A DNA stretch of 64,000 nt from Streptomyces huasconensis (GCA_004010275.1 RBWT01000009.1:23615-87614), one strand, 5' to 3'. Shown: positions 1-8,989, counted from the first letter of the stretch. Translations and numbers: made by a program. The notes: generated from the letters alone by a model not told the origin.

Positions 1-1217
1 GACATCCCGATCGAGGTCGTCACCGAGGTCGTCTCCTGGGTCAAGACGCGCCACCACGTCCTGGACACCCCGATCGTCCTGGCTCCCACGCAGACGGTCG
101 CGGACGCGCTCGCCCTGCTGCCCAAGCGCGCGCACAACGCCGGTGTCGTGGTCGACGCCGACCAGAAGCCCGTGGGTGTCGTCACCGACACCGACCTGAA
201 CGGCGTGGACCGCTTCACGCAGCTCTCCGAGGTCATGTCCAGGGACCTGCTGCTCCTGGACGCCGACATCGACCCGCGCGACGCGTTCAACAAGCTGGAC
301 CACGCCAACCGCCGCTACGCGCCCGCCGTGGACACGGACGGCCGCCTCGCCGGCATCCTGACCCGCACGGGCGCCCTGCGCGCGACCCTCTACACCCCGG
401 CCGTCGACGCCAACGGCGGCCTGCGCATCGCCGCCGCCGTCGGCATCAACGGCGACGTGGCGGGCAAGGCCAAGCAGCTCCTCGACGCGGGCGTCGACAC
501 GCTCGTCGTGGACACCGCGCACGGCCACCAGGAGTCGATGATCGCCGCGGTCAGGGCCGTGCGCGCGCTCGACCCCCAGGTGCCGATCGTCGCGGGCAAC
601 ATCGTCGCCGCCGAGGGCGTGCGCGACCTGATCGAGGCCGGCGCCGACGTCATCAAGGTCGGCGTGGGCCCCGGCGCCATGTGCACCACGCGCATGATGA
701 CCGGCGTCGGCGCCCGCAGTTCTCCGCGGTCTTCGAGTGCGCCGCCGAGGCCAAGAAGTACGGCAAGCACGTGTGGGCCGACGGCGGTGTCCGCCACCCC
801 CGCGACGTCGCCCATGGCGCTCGCCGCCGGCGCGTCGAACGTCATGATCGGCTCCTGGTTCGCGGGTACGTACGAGTCCCCGGGCGACCTCCAGCACGAC
901 GCCCAGGGCCGTGCCTACAAGGAGTCCTTCGGCATGGCCTCCGCCCGCGCGTGCGCAACCGCACGAGCGAGGAGTCCGCGTACGACCGGGCCCGCAAGGC
1001 GCTCTTCGAGGAGGGCATCTCGACCTCCCGCATGTTCCTCGACCCGGCCCGTCCGGGCGTCGAGGACCTGATCGACTCGATCATCGCGGGCGTCCGCTCC
1101 TCCTGCACCTACGCCGGCGCGGCCTCCCTCGCGGAGTTCACCGAGAAGGCCACGGTCGGCATCCAGAGCGCCGCGGGATACGCGGAGGGCAAGCCGCTGC
1201 ACGCCAGCTGGAGCTAG
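1..1217 (+). CDS. guaB1: GuaB1-family IMP dehydrogenase-related enzyme, 3' part, frame-broken
   Basis: Purine-nucleotide enzyme of the IMP dehydrogenase/GMP reductase superfamily; actinobacterial GuaB1 members interconvert IMP and GMP in the cytoplasm. The window opens inside the gene, in the CBS-pair region (VVVDADQKPVGVVTDTDL), and continues into the TIM barrel (DTAHGHQ, GNIVAAEGV, the catalytic-loop Cys in GPGAMCTTRMMTGVG) and the conserved C-terminus ending EGKPLHASWS. Three frame breaks are visible: near 706 (a C missing), 812 (a C extra) and 945 (a G missing in GCGCG-TGCG). Every piece on either side matches the family, so these look like sequence errors rather than a pseudogene. The stop is TAG 1215-1217, followed by a terminator. 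The assignment to GuaB1 rather than classical GuaB rests on the KYGKHVWADGGVRHPRDVA and SRMFLDPARPGVEDLIDSI segments and is recalled from the family. Confidence 0.85.
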   Translation, partial: HPDRGRHRGRLLGQDAPPRPGHPDRPGSHADGRGRARPAAQARAQRRCRGRRRPEARGCRHRHRPERRGPLHAALRGHVQGPAAPGRRHRPARRVQQAGPRQPPLRARRGHGRPPRRHPDPHGRPARDPLHPGRRRQRRPAHRRRRRHQRRRGGQGQAAPRRGRRHARRGHRARPPGVDDRRGQGRARARPPGADRRGQHRRRRGRARPDRGRRRRHQGRRGPRRHVHHAHDDRRRRPQFSAVFECAAEAKKYGKHVWADGGVRHPRDVAHGARRRRVERHDRLLVRGYVRVPGRPPARRPGPCLQGVLRHGLRPRVRNRTSEESAYDRARKALFEEGISTSRMFLDPARPGVEDLIDSIIAGVRSSCTYAGAASLAEFTEKATVGIQSAAGYAEGKPLHASWS

Positions 1218-1236
1218 CCCCCTCCCGACCTCGGCG

Positions 1237-1269
1237 AAGGCCCCCTCGGAACACTCCGAGGGGGCCTTT
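1237..1269 (+). terminator. Intrinsic terminator after guaB1
   Basis: A perfect inverted repeat AAGGCCCCCTCGGA / TCCGAGGGGGCCTTT separated by four bases begins 20 bp after the guaB1 stop and ends in a short T run. It is a textbook rho-independent hairpin. Confidence 0.9.
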
Positions 1270-1342
1270 CGCATCGCCCGCCGAAGCGGGGGAACGCAAC
1301 GGACGAAACGGGCCGCGCAACGAAGCCACGTATAACCGGAAA

Positions 1343-1377
1343 GTGCGCAATGATCAACTGGTGGTGCGCAAGGTTGC
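1343..1377. promoter_or_regulatory. Candidate Lrp/AsnC operator sites upstream of the permease
   Basis: Two identical octamers GTGCGCAA lie at 1343-1350 and 1364-1371, exactly 21 bp apart (two helical turns). The second overlaps a GCAAGGTTGC palindrome (1368-1377). Lrp-family octamers bind spaced half-sites like this, and an Lrp gene is the last gene of the downstream unit. The rest of 1270-1522 shows nothing else I can name. Binding is inferred from position and spacing only. Confidence 0.45.
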
Positions 1378-1522
1378 TGCATTACGGTCGGGAAGGCGCG
1401 GACCTTAGAGTCAGGCGCTGAACGTGGTGTGGCGGGGACTGCCTGCTCGGTGGTTCCCGTCTTCCGACGCGGGTGCCACGGGTCCTCGCCGCCGTGACCG
1501 GCAGTGATGAAGGAGCCAGCAC

Positions 1523-2992
1523 GTGCTCGACCAAGGCGCACCCCCGCAGAACCGCCCAAGCCCGCCGGGACCCACCGGGCTCGGCGGCCGTTTGATGCGC
1601 CGCAAGCCGGTGGAACTCCTGATCGCGGAGGGTGGCCAGGGTGAGGGAGGCTCGCTTCGGCGCTCCCTCGGCATGTGGCAGCTCACCATGATCAGCATCG
1701 GTGCCACGCTCGGCACCGGCATCTTCGTCGTCCTCGGCGAGAGCGTCCCCAAGGCCGGCCCCGCCGTCACCATCGCCTTCGTGATCGCCGGACTCACCGC
1801 CCTCTTCTCGGCCCTCTCGTACGCGGAACTGGCGGGCTCCATACCCGTCGCCGGCTCCTCGTACTCGTACGCGTACGCAACGATGGGTGAACTCGTCGCC
1901 TGGGTCTGCGGCTGGTGCCTGGTCCTGGAGTACGGCGTCTCGGTCGCGGCCGTCGCCGTCGGCTGGGGCGAGTACCTCAACGAACTGCTCGACGGCACCA
2001 TCGGCGTCACCATCCCGGACGCGCTCTCCGCCGCGCCCGGCGAGGTCGACGGCGCCATCATCAACCTGCCCGGCCTCATCGTCGTGCTGCTCGCCATGGT
2101 CTTCCTGCTCGGCGGCGCCAAGGAGTCGGCGACCGCCAACACGATCATGGTCATCGTGAAGATCGCCGCGCTCGTGCTCTTCTGCACCATCGGCTTCATG
2201 GGCTTCAAGTCCGGCAACTACGCGGACTTCATGCCGCTCGGCACGGCGGGCGTCAGCGCCGCCGCCGCGAGCCTCTTCTTCTCGTACATCGGCTTCGACG
2301 CCGCCTCCACCGCCGGTGAGGAGGCCAAGAACCCGCAGCGCGACCTGCCCCGCGCGATCATGCTGTCGCTGATCATCGTCACGGCCCTCTACGTCCTGGT
2401 CGCCGCCGTCGCCGTCGGCGCCTGGAACTGGAAGGACTTCGAGGGCTCCGAGGCCACGCTCGCCGCGATCATGAACGACGTCAGCGGCCAGACCTTCTGG
2501 GGCACGCTGCTCGCCGCCGGCGCGGTCATCTCCATCGCGTCCGTCGTCCTCACCGTGCTGTACGGCCAGACGCGCGTGCTCTTCGCCATGTCCCGCGACG
2601 GTCTGGTCCCCAAGGCCTTCGGCAAGGTCAGCAAGAAGACCGGCACGCCCCGCGTCAACACGGTCATCGTCTCCCTGTTCTGCGGCGCCCTCGCCTCGGT
2701 CATCCCGCTCGGCAAGCTGGTCGACGCCACCAGCATCGGCACGCTCTTCGCCTTCGGCCTGGTCAACATCGCCGTCATCGTGCTGCGCCGGACCCGGCCC
2801 GACATGCCGCGCACCTTCCGGGTGCCGCTCGGCTGGCTCTTCCCGGTGCTCGGCTTCGTCTTCTGCGCGTACAACATGTTCAGCCTCGACTCCGTGACCT
2901 GGGTCGTGTTCGGTGTCTGGATGGCCGTCGGCCTCGTGTTCTACTTCCTGTACGGCATGAGCCGCTCCCGATTGGCCACAGCAGAAAAGTGA
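1523..2992 (+). CDS. APC-superfamily (cationic) amino-acid permease
   Basis: Integral membrane amino-acid transporter, 489 aa, with about 12 hydrophobic segments. The first helix carries the APC motif IGATLGTGIFVVLGE (about residue 58), and later regions show SYIGFDAASTAGEEAKNPQRDLP and YGQTRVLFAMSRDGLVP, both typical of the CAT/YhdG group of the family. The GTG start at 1523 follows GAAGGAG at good spacing. The gene ends 10 bp before an Lrp regulator, which suggests the regulator controls uptake in response to an amino acid. Substrate specificity cannot be read from sequence; cationic amino acids are the family's commonest cargo. Confidence 0.9.
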   Translation: MLDQGAPPQNRPSPPGPTGLGGRLMRRKPVELLIAEGGQGEGGSLRRSLGMWQLTMISIGATLGTGIFVVLGESVPKAGPAVTIAFVIAGLTALFSALSYAELAGSIPVAGSSYSYAYATMGELVAWVCGWCLVLEYGVSVAAVAVGWGEYLNELLDGTIGVTIPDALSAAPGEVDGAIINLPGLIVVLLAMVFLLGGAKESATANTIMVIVKIAALVLFCTIGFMGFKSGNYADFMPLGTAGVSAAAASLFFSYIGFDAASTAGEEAKNPQRDLPRAIMLSLIIVTALYVLVAAVAVGAWNWKDFEGSEATLAAIMNDVSGQTFWGTLLAAGAVISIASVVLTVLYGQTRVLFAMSRDGLVPKAFGKVSKKTGTPRVNTVIVSLFCGALASVIPLGKLVDATSIGTLFAFGLVNIAVIVLRRTRPDMPRTFRVPLGWLFPVLGFVFCAYNMFSLDSVTWVVFGVWMAVGLVFYFLYGMSRSRLATAEK

Positions 2993-3002
2993 TCCACCCC
3001 CC

Positions 3003-3459
3003 GTGCGACTGAACGATCTCGACGAACGCATCGTGCACGCCCTCGCCGAGGACGCCCGCCGTTCCTACGCCGACATCGGCCAGCTGGTCGGACTCTCCGC
3101 GCCCGCCGTCAAGCGGCGCGTGGACCGGCTGCGGGCCACCGGAGCCATCACGGGCTTCACGGTGCGGGTGGACCCCGCGGCGCTCGGCTGGGAGACCGAG
3201 GGGTTCATCGAGATCTACTGTCGCCGCAATACCTCGCCGGAGGCGATCAAGCGGGGGCTCGAGCGGTATCCGGAAGTCGCGTCCGCGTCCACCGTCACGG
3301 GGGACGGCGGACGCGATCGTCCAGGTGTTCGCCGCGGATATGCGGCATTTCGAGCGGGTGCTTGAGCGGATCGCGGGGGAGCCGTTCGTTGAGCGGACGA
3401 GGTCGGTGCTGGTGCTCTCGCCGCTGATGCGGAGATTTTCTTCCGGGTCCCCGGCGTAG
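3003..3459 (+). CDS. Lrp/AsnC-family transcriptional regulator, frame-broken
   Basis: DNA-binding regulator of amino-acid metabolism. The N-terminus is an AsnC winged helix (LNDLDERIVHALAEDARRSY, then PAVKRRVDRLRATGAI), followed by an RAM ligand-binding half. The frame breaks near 3305, where an extra G turns GGGGACGCGGACGCG into GGGGACGGCGGACGCG. Reading on in the restored frame gives DADAIVQVFAADMRHFERVLERI and a C-terminus ending at TAG 3457-3459, for about 152 aa, normal for the family. It starts at GTG 3003, ten bases after the permease stop, so the two are probably cotranscribed and the protein likely acts on the permease promoter. Confidence 0.85.
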
Positions 3460-3495
3460 CGCTCTGCGAGTTTGGCCGCGGGTGGGTGGGGGCCA

Positions 3496-3610
3496 TTTTG
3501 CGCAGTTCCCCGCGCCCCTTGGGGGGTGCCCGTTTGGGGTTGGGGCTTGGGTGCGGGTGTGATGTGGCTTGTCGCGCAGTTCCCCGCGCCCCTTACGGGG
3601 CGCCCCTGCG
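3496..3610. repeat. Two copies of the Streptomyces GCAGTTCCCCGCGCCCC intergenic repeat
   Basis: The string GCGCAGTTCCCCGCGCCCCTT occurs at about 3498-3517 and again at about 3576-3595, each followed by a short inverted GGGG/CCCC part. It lies between two convergent genes. This palindrome-prone element is scattered widely in intergenic DNA of streptomycetes (recalled). It may act as a bidirectional terminator here. Confidence 0.7.
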
Positions 3611-3611
3611 G

Positions 3612-4259
3612 CTAGTTCGCTGTCGGGTACGGCACCTTCCACGGGGTGACGTGGAAATCGCCCGTGCCCTTTCTGACCTTCTCGTGCGGGGCCGAGCTGG
3701 TGCACTTCGGGAGCTTCTTCGTGCCGTCGGGGCCGCCCACGGCCGCCCAGCTGTAGCCCACGCGGTCGGTGCCGCCCGTGTCGTGGACCGTGAAGCCGAC
3801 CCGGCCGCCCTTGATGTCCTTCATGTTGGTGCCGGTGATGATCCCGGTCGCCGTGGCCACCTTGCCGCCGGTCATCAGGCAGTCGATGCGGCCCTTGGCC
3901 CAGCCGCCCTTGCCGCCGGGCTTGTCGAGGTGGACGAAGCGGAAGGTGCCGGTCGCCTTCGAGGGGTCGCCGTTGTCCTGAGCCGCCAGGTGCGCGTCGA
4001 AGGTGAACGTCACGTCCTCCGTGGTCTTGCGGTACATCTTCGCCGTACCGGTGAGCGCGGCGGCCTCACGCTTCGCGGCCTTCTCGGCCGTGGGGGTCTT
4101 GTCGGCGGTCCGCGGGGCCGCGGAAGACGAGGCGGGGCGTGCCGCTTCGTCCCCGGACGCGACGGCCACGCCGGCCGCCCCCGCGGTCATGAGGAGCGCG
4201 GCGCCCACCGCCAGGACGCGGCGGCGGTTGAGCAAGCGGTCGGTGGTCGTACGGCTCAT
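3612..4259 (-). CDS. Secreted protein of unknown function
   Basis: Predicted exported protein of 215 aa. After SRTTTDRLLNRRRVLAVG comes a hydrophobic stretch (AALLMTAGAAGVAVASG), which makes a Sec signal peptide of about 34 residues. A low-complexity Ala/Ser/Lys linker follows, then a domain with GTAKMYRKTTEDVTFTFDAH, GRIDCLMTGG and LPKCTSS. Two cysteines in the mature part could form a disulfide. I do not recognise the fold beyond saying that such proteins are common in Streptomyces. The ATG at 4259 has AGGGAAGG eight bases upstream. Confidence 0.75.
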   Translation of the reverse strand: MSRTTTDRLLNRRRVLAVGAALLMTAGAAGVAVASGDEAARPASSSAAPRTADKTPTAEKAAKREAAALTGTAKMYRKTTEDVTFTFDAHLAAQDNGDPSKATGTFRFVHLDKPGGKGGWAKGRIDCLMTGGKVATATGIITGTNMKDIKGGRVGFTVHDTGGTDRVGYSWAAVGGPDGTKKLPKCTSSAPHEKVRKGTGDFHVTPWKVPYPTAN

Positions 4260-4583
4260 GGGAGGCCTTCCCTCTGCCAGGCGTTCACCCGGTCTCTCCG
4301 GGTGTCATCACGCTCTCGCGGAACAGGGGTCCGGCACGTCCGGCCACGGGCGGGACTCCGCTTCCCCCGTGCGGCGGGGACGGCCGCCCGGGCCCTGCGC
4401 CTGTGGGTGGACACCGCCCGGACGTGAGGCGCGTCTCCCCGCGCAATGAATCGCTGCCGATGGCCCGCCACGCGCAACAGATCGTGCGGCTGCCCGCAAC
4501 GGTCGCGCCTTGTCCCGGCGAGGCCGCCGACCGTACCGTCTAACGGACCCCACCAGCCTTTCCCCATGCCCTGAGGATCAGCC
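4260..4583. other. Intergenic region between divergent genes
   Basis: About 325 bp without a convincing ORF separates the secreted protein from the hydrolase. It holds a short hairpin near the left end (ACCCGGTCTCTCCGGGTG) and two related direct elements, CGCGCAATGAATCG near 4438 and CGCGCAACAGATCG near 4472. They resemble the GCGCAA core upstream of the Lrp-linked permease, but no regulator is known to bind them. Confidence 0.4.
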
Positions 4584-5380
4584 ATGCCTGCGCTGCGCAC
4601 CGCCCTGCTCCAGAGTTCCGGGCAGCTTGCATCCGTCGCCGAGAACCTCACGGCGCTCGACGAGGCGGCGGACGCGCGGCCGCCGCGGGGGCCGGGCTGC
4701 TGGCGGCTCCCGAGCTGTTCCTCACCGGGTACGCCATCGGCGACGACATCGCCCGCCTTGCCGAGCCCGCCGACGGGGCGTCCGCGCAGGCCATCGCCGA
4801 GATCGCCGACCGTCACCGGGTCGGCGTCGCCTACGGCTACCCCGAGCGCGAGGGCGAGGCCGTCTTCAACTCCGTACAGCTGATCGGCCCGGACGGGTCC
4901 CGCCTCGCGAACTACCGCAAGACCCACCTCTTCGGCTGCTTCGAGCGCGACTCCTTCACCCCGGGGGAGCAGGCCGTGGTCCAGGCCGAGCTGGGCGGCG
5001 TCCGGGTCGGCCTCATGATCTGCTACGACGTGGAGTTCCCGGAGAACGTCCGCGCGCACGCCCTCGCGGGGACCGACCTCCTGATCGTTCCCACCGCGCA
5101 GATGCACCCCTTCCAGTTCGTCGCCGAGTCCGTCGTGCCGGTGCGCGCCTTCGAGAACCAGATGTACGTCGCGTACATCAACCGGGTCGGCCCGGAGGGG
5201 GAGTTCGAGTTCGTCGGCCTCTCCACGCTGGCCGGCCCCGACGGAGTGGCGCGCGCCCGCGCGGGCCGCGGCGAGGAACTGGTCTTCGGTGACGTGGACC
5301 CGCAGTTCCTGAGCGCCTCCCGCGCGAACAACCCCTACCTGCGCGACCGCCGCCCCGGCCTGTACGCGTCCCTCGTCTGA
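4584..5380 (+). CDS. Carbon-nitrogen hydrolase (nitrilase superfamily), frame-broken
   Basis: Cytoplasmic amidase/nitrilase-fold enzyme of about 265 aa. The Glu-Lys-Cys triad is visible: E in PELFLTGY, K in NYRKTHLFG and C in MICYDVEFPENVR. The frame breaks near 4680, where a G seems lost in GCGCGG(G)CC, and the remaining sequence is continuous to the stop. It begins at ATG 4584 and is followed after 47 bp by a flavin amine oxidase. Oxidases of the tryptophan/phenylalanine 2-monooxygenase type make an amide, and a nitrilase-fold amidase could hydrolyse it to the acid. That pathway role is inference from adjacency; N-carbamoylputrescine or other amide hydrolysis is possible too. Confidence 0.85.
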
Positions 5381-5427
5381 GCCCACCCCCACCTGCCTTT
5401 CAGTTCCGCGCAAGGAGTCCGTACCCC

Positions 5428-7134
5428 ATGACGTCCACGGTGCCCACCGCCATCCAGCACACCGACGCCCAGCCGCCGATCACCATGTTCGGCCCGGACT
5501 TCCCCTACGCGTACGACGACTACCTCGCGCACCCCGCGGGCCTCGGCCAGATACCCGCGACCGAGCACGGCACCGAGGTGGCCGTCATCGGTGGCGGCCT
5601 GTCCGGCATCGTCGCCGCGTACGAACTGATGAAGATGGGCCTCAAGCCCGTCGTGTACGAGGCCGACCAGATCGGCGGCCGGCTGCGCACCGTCGGCTTC
5701 GAGGGCTGCGACCCGTCGCTCACCGCCGAGATGGGTGCGATGCGCTTCCCGCCGTCCTCGACGGCGCTCCAGCACTACATCGACCTGGTGGGCCTGAAGA
5801 CGCGGGCGTTCCCGAACCCGCTCGCCGAGTCGACCCCCTCGACGGTGGTGGACCTCAAGGGCGAGTCGCACTACGCCGAGACGGTGGAGGACCTGCCGCA
5901 GGTCTACCGCGACGTGGCGAAGGCGTGGGCCGACTGCCTGGAGGAGGGCGCGGACTTCTCCGACATGAACCGCGCCCTGCGCGAGCGCGACGTGCCGAAG
6001 ATCCGCGAGATCTGGTCCAAGCTCGTCGAGAAGCTCGACAACCAGACCTTCTACGGCTTCCTCTGCGACTCCGAGGCCTTCAAGTCCTTCCGGCACCGCG
6101 AGATCTTCGGCCAGGTCGGCTTCGGCACCGGCGGCTGGGACACCGACTTCCCCAACTCCATCCTGGAGATCCTGCGCGTCGTCTACACCGAGGCGGACGA
6201 CCACCACCGCGGCATCGTCGGCGGCAGCCAGCAGCTTCCCCTGCGCCTGTGGGACCGCGAGCCGCAGAAGATCGTGCACTGGCCGCTCGGTACGTCCCTG
6301 AAGTCGCTGCACGGCGGCGAGCCCAAGCCCGCCGTGACCCGCCTGACCCGCACCGCGGGCAACCGCGTCACCGTCACCGACGCCTCCGGCGACATCCGCA
6401 CCTACCAGGCGGCGATCTTCACCGCCCAGTCGTGGATGCTGCTCTCCAAGATCGAGTGCGACGACTCGCTTTTCCCCATCGACCACTGGACGGCGATGGA
6501 GCGCACTCACTACATGGAGAGCTCGAAGCTGTTCGTGCCGGTGGACCGGCCGTTCTGGCTGGACAAGGCCGTCGACGACAGGGGAAACCCGACCGGGCGT
6601 GACGTCATGTCGATGACGCTCACCGACCGGATGACGCGCGGCACGTACCTGCTCGACGACGGGCCGGACAAGCCCGCCGTCATCTGCCTCTCCTACACCT
6701 GGTGCGACGACAGCCTGAAGTGGCTGCCCCTGTCGGCGAACGAGCGCATGGAGGTCATGCTCAAGTCGCTCGGCGAGATCTACCCCAAGGTCGACATCCG
6801 CAGCCACATCATCGGCAACCCGGTGACGGTCTCGTGGGAGAACGAGCCCTACTTCATGGGCGCCTTCAAGGCGAACCTGCCGGGCCACTACCGCTACCAG
6901 CGGCGCCTGTTCACCCACTTCATGCAGGACCGCCTGCCCGAGGACAAGCGCGGCATCTTCCTCGCGGGCGACGACATCTCCTGGACGGCCGGCTGGGCCG
7001 AGGGCGCCATCCAGACCGCGCTGAACGCGGTGTGGGGCGTGATGCACCACTTCGGCGGGTCCACGGACGCCACCAACCCCGGCCCCGGCGACGTGTACGA
7101 CGAGATCGCCCCGGTCGAGCTGCCCGAGGACTGA
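5428..7134 (+). CDS. Flavin monoamine oxidase / amino-acid 2-monooxygenase-like protein
   Basis: FAD-dependent oxidase of 568 aa acting on an amine or amino acid. The dinucleotide-binding motif VAVIGGGLSGIVAAYEL lies at about residue 50, followed by the GG-motif QIGGRLRTV and EMGAMRFPPSS. The C-terminal FAD motif is GIFLAGDDISWTAGWAEGAIQTALNA. The arrangement with an N-terminal extension and the EMGAMRFP motif resembles tryptophan and phenylalanine 2-monooxygenases and L-amino-acid oxidases more than mammalian-type MAO. The ATG at 5428 follows CAAGGAG. The gene appears cotranscribed with the hydrolase 47 bp upstream. No signal peptide is present, so it acts in the cytoplasm. The exact substrate is unknown. 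Confidence 0.88.
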   Translation: MTSTVPTAIQHTDAQPPITMFGPDFPYAYDDYLAHPAGLGQIPATEHGTEVAVIGGGLSGIVAAYELMKMGLKPVVYEADQIGGRLRTVGFEGCDPSLTAEMGAMRFPPSSTALQHYIDLVGLKTRAFPNPLAESTPSTVVDLKGESHYAETVEDLPQVYRDVAKAWADCLEEGADFSDMNRALRERDVPKIREIWSKLVEKLDNQTFYGFLCDSEAFKSFRHREIFGQVGFGTGGWDTDFPNSILEILRVVYTEADDHHRGIVGGSQQLPLRLWDREPQKIVHWPLGTSLKSLHGGEPKPAVTRLTRTAGNRVTVTDASGDIRTYQAAIFTAQSWMLLSKIECDDSLFPIDHWTAMERTHYMESSKLFVPVDRPFWLDKAVDDRGNPTGRDVMSMTLTDRMTRGTYLLDDGPDKPAVICLSYTWCDDSLKWLPLSANERMEVMLKSLGEIYPKVDIRSHIIGNPVTVSWENEPYFMGAFKANLPGHYRYQRRLFTHFMQDRLPEDKRGIFLAGDDISWTAGWAEGAIQTALNAVWGVMHHFGGSTDATNPGPGDVYDEIAPVELPED

Positions 7135-7160
7135 CGGGCGGCGCCGGGCGGCCGGGTGCC

Positions 7161-8088
7161 TCAGACCCCGGCCGCCCGCGCGGCCTCGTACACCGCGGCG
7201 GCGACGTCCTTGAGCTCCTGGGCGTCCCTGGCCCCCGCCGCCAGTTCCAGCATGATCTCCTCGACTCCGACCGCCGCGTGCGCCGCCAGGTCCTCGGCGA
7301 TCTGCGCGGCGTCGCCCTGGAACGGGGCGCGGCCCTCGCCGACATAGGCCTCGGCGAGCAGCGCGCGTTGGCCCGCACCACGCTCTGGACGGGCCGCTCA
7401 CGGCCCGCTCGGCGGCCGCTCCCGCACCGCGGCCCACTGGGCGGCGAGGGCCTCGGCCCCCATGCCCACCGGCATCCAGCCGTCGGCCCGGGCCACGAGG
7501 CTGCGCAGCAGCGCGCGGGCTGTTCGCGGGCAGCAGGATCGGGACCGGCCGGGCGGGCTTGGGACCGACCGCGGAGGGCACGATGGTCGTCAACTCCCCT
7601 TCGTACGCCACGGGATCGGGTCCCCACACCGCGCGGCAGACGTCGATCAGCTCGTCCAGGACCTTGCCGCGCCGGGCGAAGGGCGCCACCGACGCCGCCG
7701 CGTACTCGTCCACGGACCAGCCCGTGCCGAGGCCGGCGACGACCCGGCCGCCGCTCACCGCGTCCAGCGTGGCCAGGGAGCGGGCGAGCTGGAAGGGCAC
7801 GTGCAGCGGGGCGATCAGGACGCTGGTGCCGAGCCGGGCCCGCTCCGTGGCGGAGGCGGCGAGCGCCAGGGTGATCAGCGGGTCGGCGACCGAGCGGCAG
7901 TGATCGGGCCAGGCCCGGCCCGGGATGCCGTACAGGCCCTGCGTCGCGGGATCGGGGTACAGGACGCGCTCGAAGACCCACAGGCTGGCGTAGCCGATGT
8001 CCTCGGCGGCCCGGGCCACCGCCGGGACGTCGCGTCCGATGTCGTACTGCCTGCCCTGCGGGAGGCTCAGTCCCAGTCGGGTCGCCAT
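7161..8088 (-). CDS. LLM-class flavin-dependent oxidoreductase, frame-broken
   Basis: Bacterial luciferase-like monooxygenase or F420-dependent oxidoreductase of about 308 aa. The start MATRLGLSLPQGRQYDIG, the barrel strand GYASLWVFERVLYP and the segment VSGGRVVAGLGTGWSVDEY are typical. Intact sequence runs from ATG 8088 to about 7525. Breaks then lie near 7520 (CCGCGCGC), about 7410 and about 7363 (AACGCGCGC). Past them the family C-terminus resumes (YVGEGRAPFQGDAAQIAEDL through to TGA 7161-7163). It converges on the amine oxidase. The cofactor (FMN or F420) and substrate cannot be told. Confidence 0.82.
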
Positions 8089-8139
8089 GCCTGTGCTCCT
8101 TCGCGTCGGGGCCGTCGACGCAACGTACAGCGACGACGG

Positions 8140-8844
8140 TCAGTCCGGCAGGGGCGTCAGCAGGATGCGGCCCACCAGCCCCACCGCCCCGTCCAGTCGC
8201 TCCCTGAACTCCTGGGCCACGCCCGGCAGTTCGCGCAGGGCCCACAGGGCGCGGGCCGTCCCCCACGCGCCGTCGCGGGCCCGCTCCAGGCTCCAGGAAC
8301 CGGCCAGATGGGTCAGCGGATCACCGATCTGAAGGAGGTCGGGGCCGGGCATCAGCTCTTCGCGGATGCGCTCCTCCAGGGTGACGAGGATGTCGCCCAC
8401 GCCGTCGAACTCGTCCTCCAGGTCGGCCGGTTCGCAGCGGAGCGCACGGCAGGTGTCGACGAGGGCGAGCGCCAGATCGTGTCCGATGTGCGCGTTGATG
8501 CCCGCCAGGGCGAACTGCAGCGGATGGACGCCGGGATGGTGCCGGTACTGGAACAGCGGGCGCCAGCAGGCGGGCGGCCTGCGCTCTTCGGCCGCCGCGT
8601 CGACGGCCGCGAGATAGCGCTCGGCGAACCGGACGCTCAGCGTGGTCGCCGCCGGCACGTCCGGGAAGGCGCCGAGGCCGAGGTGGCGGCCGACCTCCTC
8701 GGTGACCGAGAGATAGATCCGGTTGAAGACGGCCACCCCGTCGCGCGGCGGCAAGTCGTCACCGAGCGCGCGCATCCGCGCCACCACGCCGTCGACCCCG
8801 CGCCCGGGGGCCCTGGACTCTGCGAACCGCTCCAACTGCGCCAT
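8140..8844 (-). CDS. DUF5995 family protein
   Basis: Cytoplasmic protein of about 234 aa that I recognise as the DUF5995 family, function unknown. Conserved-looking parts are FNRIYLSVTEEVGRHLG, FQYRHHPGVHPLQFALAGINAHIGHDLALAL and ILLTPLPD at the end. The His-rich HPLQFALAGINAHIGHDL helix suggests a metal or haem site, which is speculation. I choose ATG 8844; an upstream in-frame start at 8931 would add a Pro/Gly/Arg-rich stretch unlike a real N-terminus. It is separated from the upstream MFS gene by a (GCCGTC ACC)-type trinucleotide repeat at 8947-8990. Confidence 0.75.
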   Translation of the reverse strand: MAQLERFAESRAPGRGVDGVVARMRALGDDLPPRDGVAVFNRIYLSVTEEVGRHLGLGAFPDVPAATTLSVRFAERYLAAVDAAAEERRPPACWRPLFQYRHHPGVHPLQFALAGINAHIGHDLALALVDTCRALRCEPADLEDEFDGVGDILVTLEERIREELMPGPDLLQIGDPLTHLAGSWSLERARDGAWGTARALWALRELPGVAQEFRERLDGAVGLVGRILLTPLPD

Positions 8845-8989
8845 GGGGGCAGGGTCGCAGCCCCGGCCCGGCCGGAACGCGGGCGCACCGGCCGCTTCCC
8901 CGAAACGAGGGACACGGGGTGACGGCCCCACCCGGCTCGACCTGAGCCGCCGCCGTCACCACCGCCGCCGTCACCACCGCCGTCGTCTC

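Noticed and set aside
1382..3031. A 549-codon minus-strand frame opposite the amino-acid permease
   Set aside because: Asp/Glu/His/Arg-rich nonsense typical of antisense frames; the permease on the plus strand is clear.
3496..3610. CRISPR repeats
   Set aside because: Only two copies with no regular unique spacers; it is the common Streptomyces intergenic element.
5335..8088. A 917-codon open frame on the minus strand across the amine oxidase gene
   Set aside because: Only the first quarter (the LLM oxidoreductase) resembles a protein; the rest is antisense of a well-supported oxidase and arises from high GC at third positions.
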